The notes beneath the pieces were generated by a model that was given only the letters and a program-made list of their open reading frames with translations, made no database searches and was not told where the DNA came from. A stretch of DNA of 7,025 bases from an uncultured Lachnospiraceae bacterium (GTDB taxonomy: Bacteria > Bacillota > Clostridia > Lachnospirales > Lachnospiraceae), in assembly GCA_958422845.1 (NCBI GenBank), contig CATZPU010000057.1, positions 1 to 7,025 on the forward strand, given 5' to 3'. Made by a program: the position numbers and the translations under genes. Positions 6,461-7,025 of the stretch are shown here, piece after piece (positions within the stretch are counted from its first letter, which is position 1; each line of letters opens with the position of its first letter).

Positions 6461-6493
6461 AGATTCACACAGCCTTTCGTGCCGTGTGAATCT
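6461..6493 (-). other. Stable intercistronic hairpin between the flavoprotein and reductase genes
   Basis: AGATTCACAC (6461-6470) is exactly complementary to GTGTGAATCT (6484-6493). On the minus-strand RNA the pairing extends inward by three more pairs (one G-U), giving a 13-bp stem with a 7-nt loop ACGAAAG. It starts 18 nt after the flavoprotein stop codon. No T-run follows on either strand, so a classical terminator is unlikely. It could be an RNA-processing or mRNA-stability element that sets different levels of the two gene products, or a dyad bound by a protein. The rest of the 142-bp gap shows only the reductase ribosome site and AT-rich sequence. Confidence 0.5.
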
Positions 6494-6511
6494 TTCTGAC
6501 GCCTGTATGTT

Positions 6512-7025
6512 TTACTGTGCCTCTACGTCGCTGAACATATTTCCTGCTTCCAGTACCTTTGTATTTGTATAACCGTAATATTTCATACGATTCTGAAGCA
6601 GATATGCGCGTTTTCCTTTGTTGCAGACGAGCAGGAGCTTTTCGTCCTGATCAAAACCGTCGATCGGGCCGTTTACCGTCACAAGGTCTACGTACGGCGC
6701 ACCTTCCGTTGTCGGCTGAATAGATGCGTCGATCAGGCGGTATCCTTCTGCCGCTCCGTCTGCATACTCAGCAGGAGTAAACGTCTCAAATTCTCCGCTC
6801 AGTTTGTTTTTCAGTACATTGAGCGTATGTGCAAACGGATGGATCGCAGTAGAGAATGGCGGTGCGTACGCAAAGTCAAGATCGGAAAGATCTTCGATCG
6901 TTCCTTTCAGCATGATTCCTGTCACCGCAATATCGACTACCTTATCTACCTCGCCGGAACCGATCACCTGAATACCGATCAGACGCTGTGTCGTTTTATC
7001 TGCGATCATCTTGATCGCAAACAGA
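6512..7025 (-). CDS. FAD-dependent pyridine nucleotide-disulfide oxidoreductase with C-terminal rhodanese domain (CoA-disulfide reductase-like), 5' part cut by window edge
   Basis: Only the last 170 residues are visible; the frame continues beyond 7025. They begin in the dimerisation domain of the flavoprotein disulfide reductase family, with the typical pattern around RLIGIQVIGSGEVDK, followed by DFAYAPPFSTA and its conserved tyrosine. The last ~95 residues look like a rhodanese-like module: a VDLV strand region and an active-site loop VCNKGKR whose cysteine, about 37 residues from the C-terminus, is the expected persulfide carrier, then a helix and the closing VLEAGNMF strand. Family members (CoA-disulfide reductase with rhodanese, polysulfide reductase Nsr) use NAD(P)H and FAD to reduce CoA disulfide, CoA persulfide or polysulfide. 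The neighbouring siroheme reductase supports a role in sulfur metabolism. The FAD and NAD(P)H motifs and the redox cysteine near the N-terminus are outside the window, so substrate and cofactor remain inferred. It is probably co-transcribed with the reductase. Confidence 0.85.
   Translation of the reverse strand, partial: LFAIKMIADKTTQRLIGIQVIGSGEVDKVVDIAVTGIMLKGTIEDLSDLDFAYAPPFSTAIHPFAHTLNVLKNKLSGEFETFTPAEYADGAAEGYRLIDASIQPTTEGAPYVDLVTVNGPIDGFDQDEKLLLVCNKGKRAYLLQNRMKYYGYTNTKVLEAGNMFSDVEAQ

Overview
The window looks like chromosomal DNA of a low-to-mid GC, strictly anaerobic Firmicute, most likely class Clostridia and plausibly Lachnospiraceae. This is inferred from strong AGGAGG-type ribosome sites, a LytTR response regulator paired with a GHKL (HPK10-like) kinase, paired ABC exporters, and a siroheme/4Fe-4S reductase beside a CoA-disulfide-reductase-type flavoprotein. 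No species-level marker is present. All six genes I accept lie on the minus strand, so transcription runs from high to low coordinates.

Right part (7025 to 5419), redox block: the C-terminal third of a flavoprotein disulfide reductase fused to a rhodanese domain (runs off the right edge) is followed after 142 bp by a complete 316-residue siroheme/4Fe-4S nitrite/sulfite-reductase-like protein with two ferredoxin clusters. A 13-bp intercistronic hairpin without a T-run sits between them. Together they suggest reduction or handling of sulfite, polysulfide or persulfide sulfur.

Junction (5422 to 4961): a 165-bp, nearly full-length palindrome with 15-bp perfect terminal inverted repeats sits exactly on the TAG stop codon of the reductase gene and looks like a MITE-type non-coding element inserted at TA. 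Beyond it lie a weak terminator-like hairpin, a short direct repeat, and a good sigma-A-type promoter (TTGCAA-16-TATACT) facing the regulator genes.

Left part (4960 to 1), regulation and export block: a 232-residue LytTR response regulator and a 220-residue histidine kinase lacking any membrane domain are separated by 2 bp and end at a clear rho-independent terminator. Next is a 124-bp regulatory gap with a promoter that has a good -10 but poor -35, and an upstream 7-bp direct repeat of 20-bp period, a candidate LytTR operator. It drives two overlapping half-size ABC exporter genes (607 residues; then at least 534 residues, cut by the left edge at its signature motif). The simplest reading is a self-contained module in which the two-component system switches on a heterodimeric exporter. 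The exported substrate and the signal cannot be told from this window.

The most notable items are the palindromic element in the stop codon, the membrane-less kinase coupled to an exporter, the candidate LytTR operator, and a speculative cysteine-rich 60-residue ORF ending 5 nt upstream of the regulator start.
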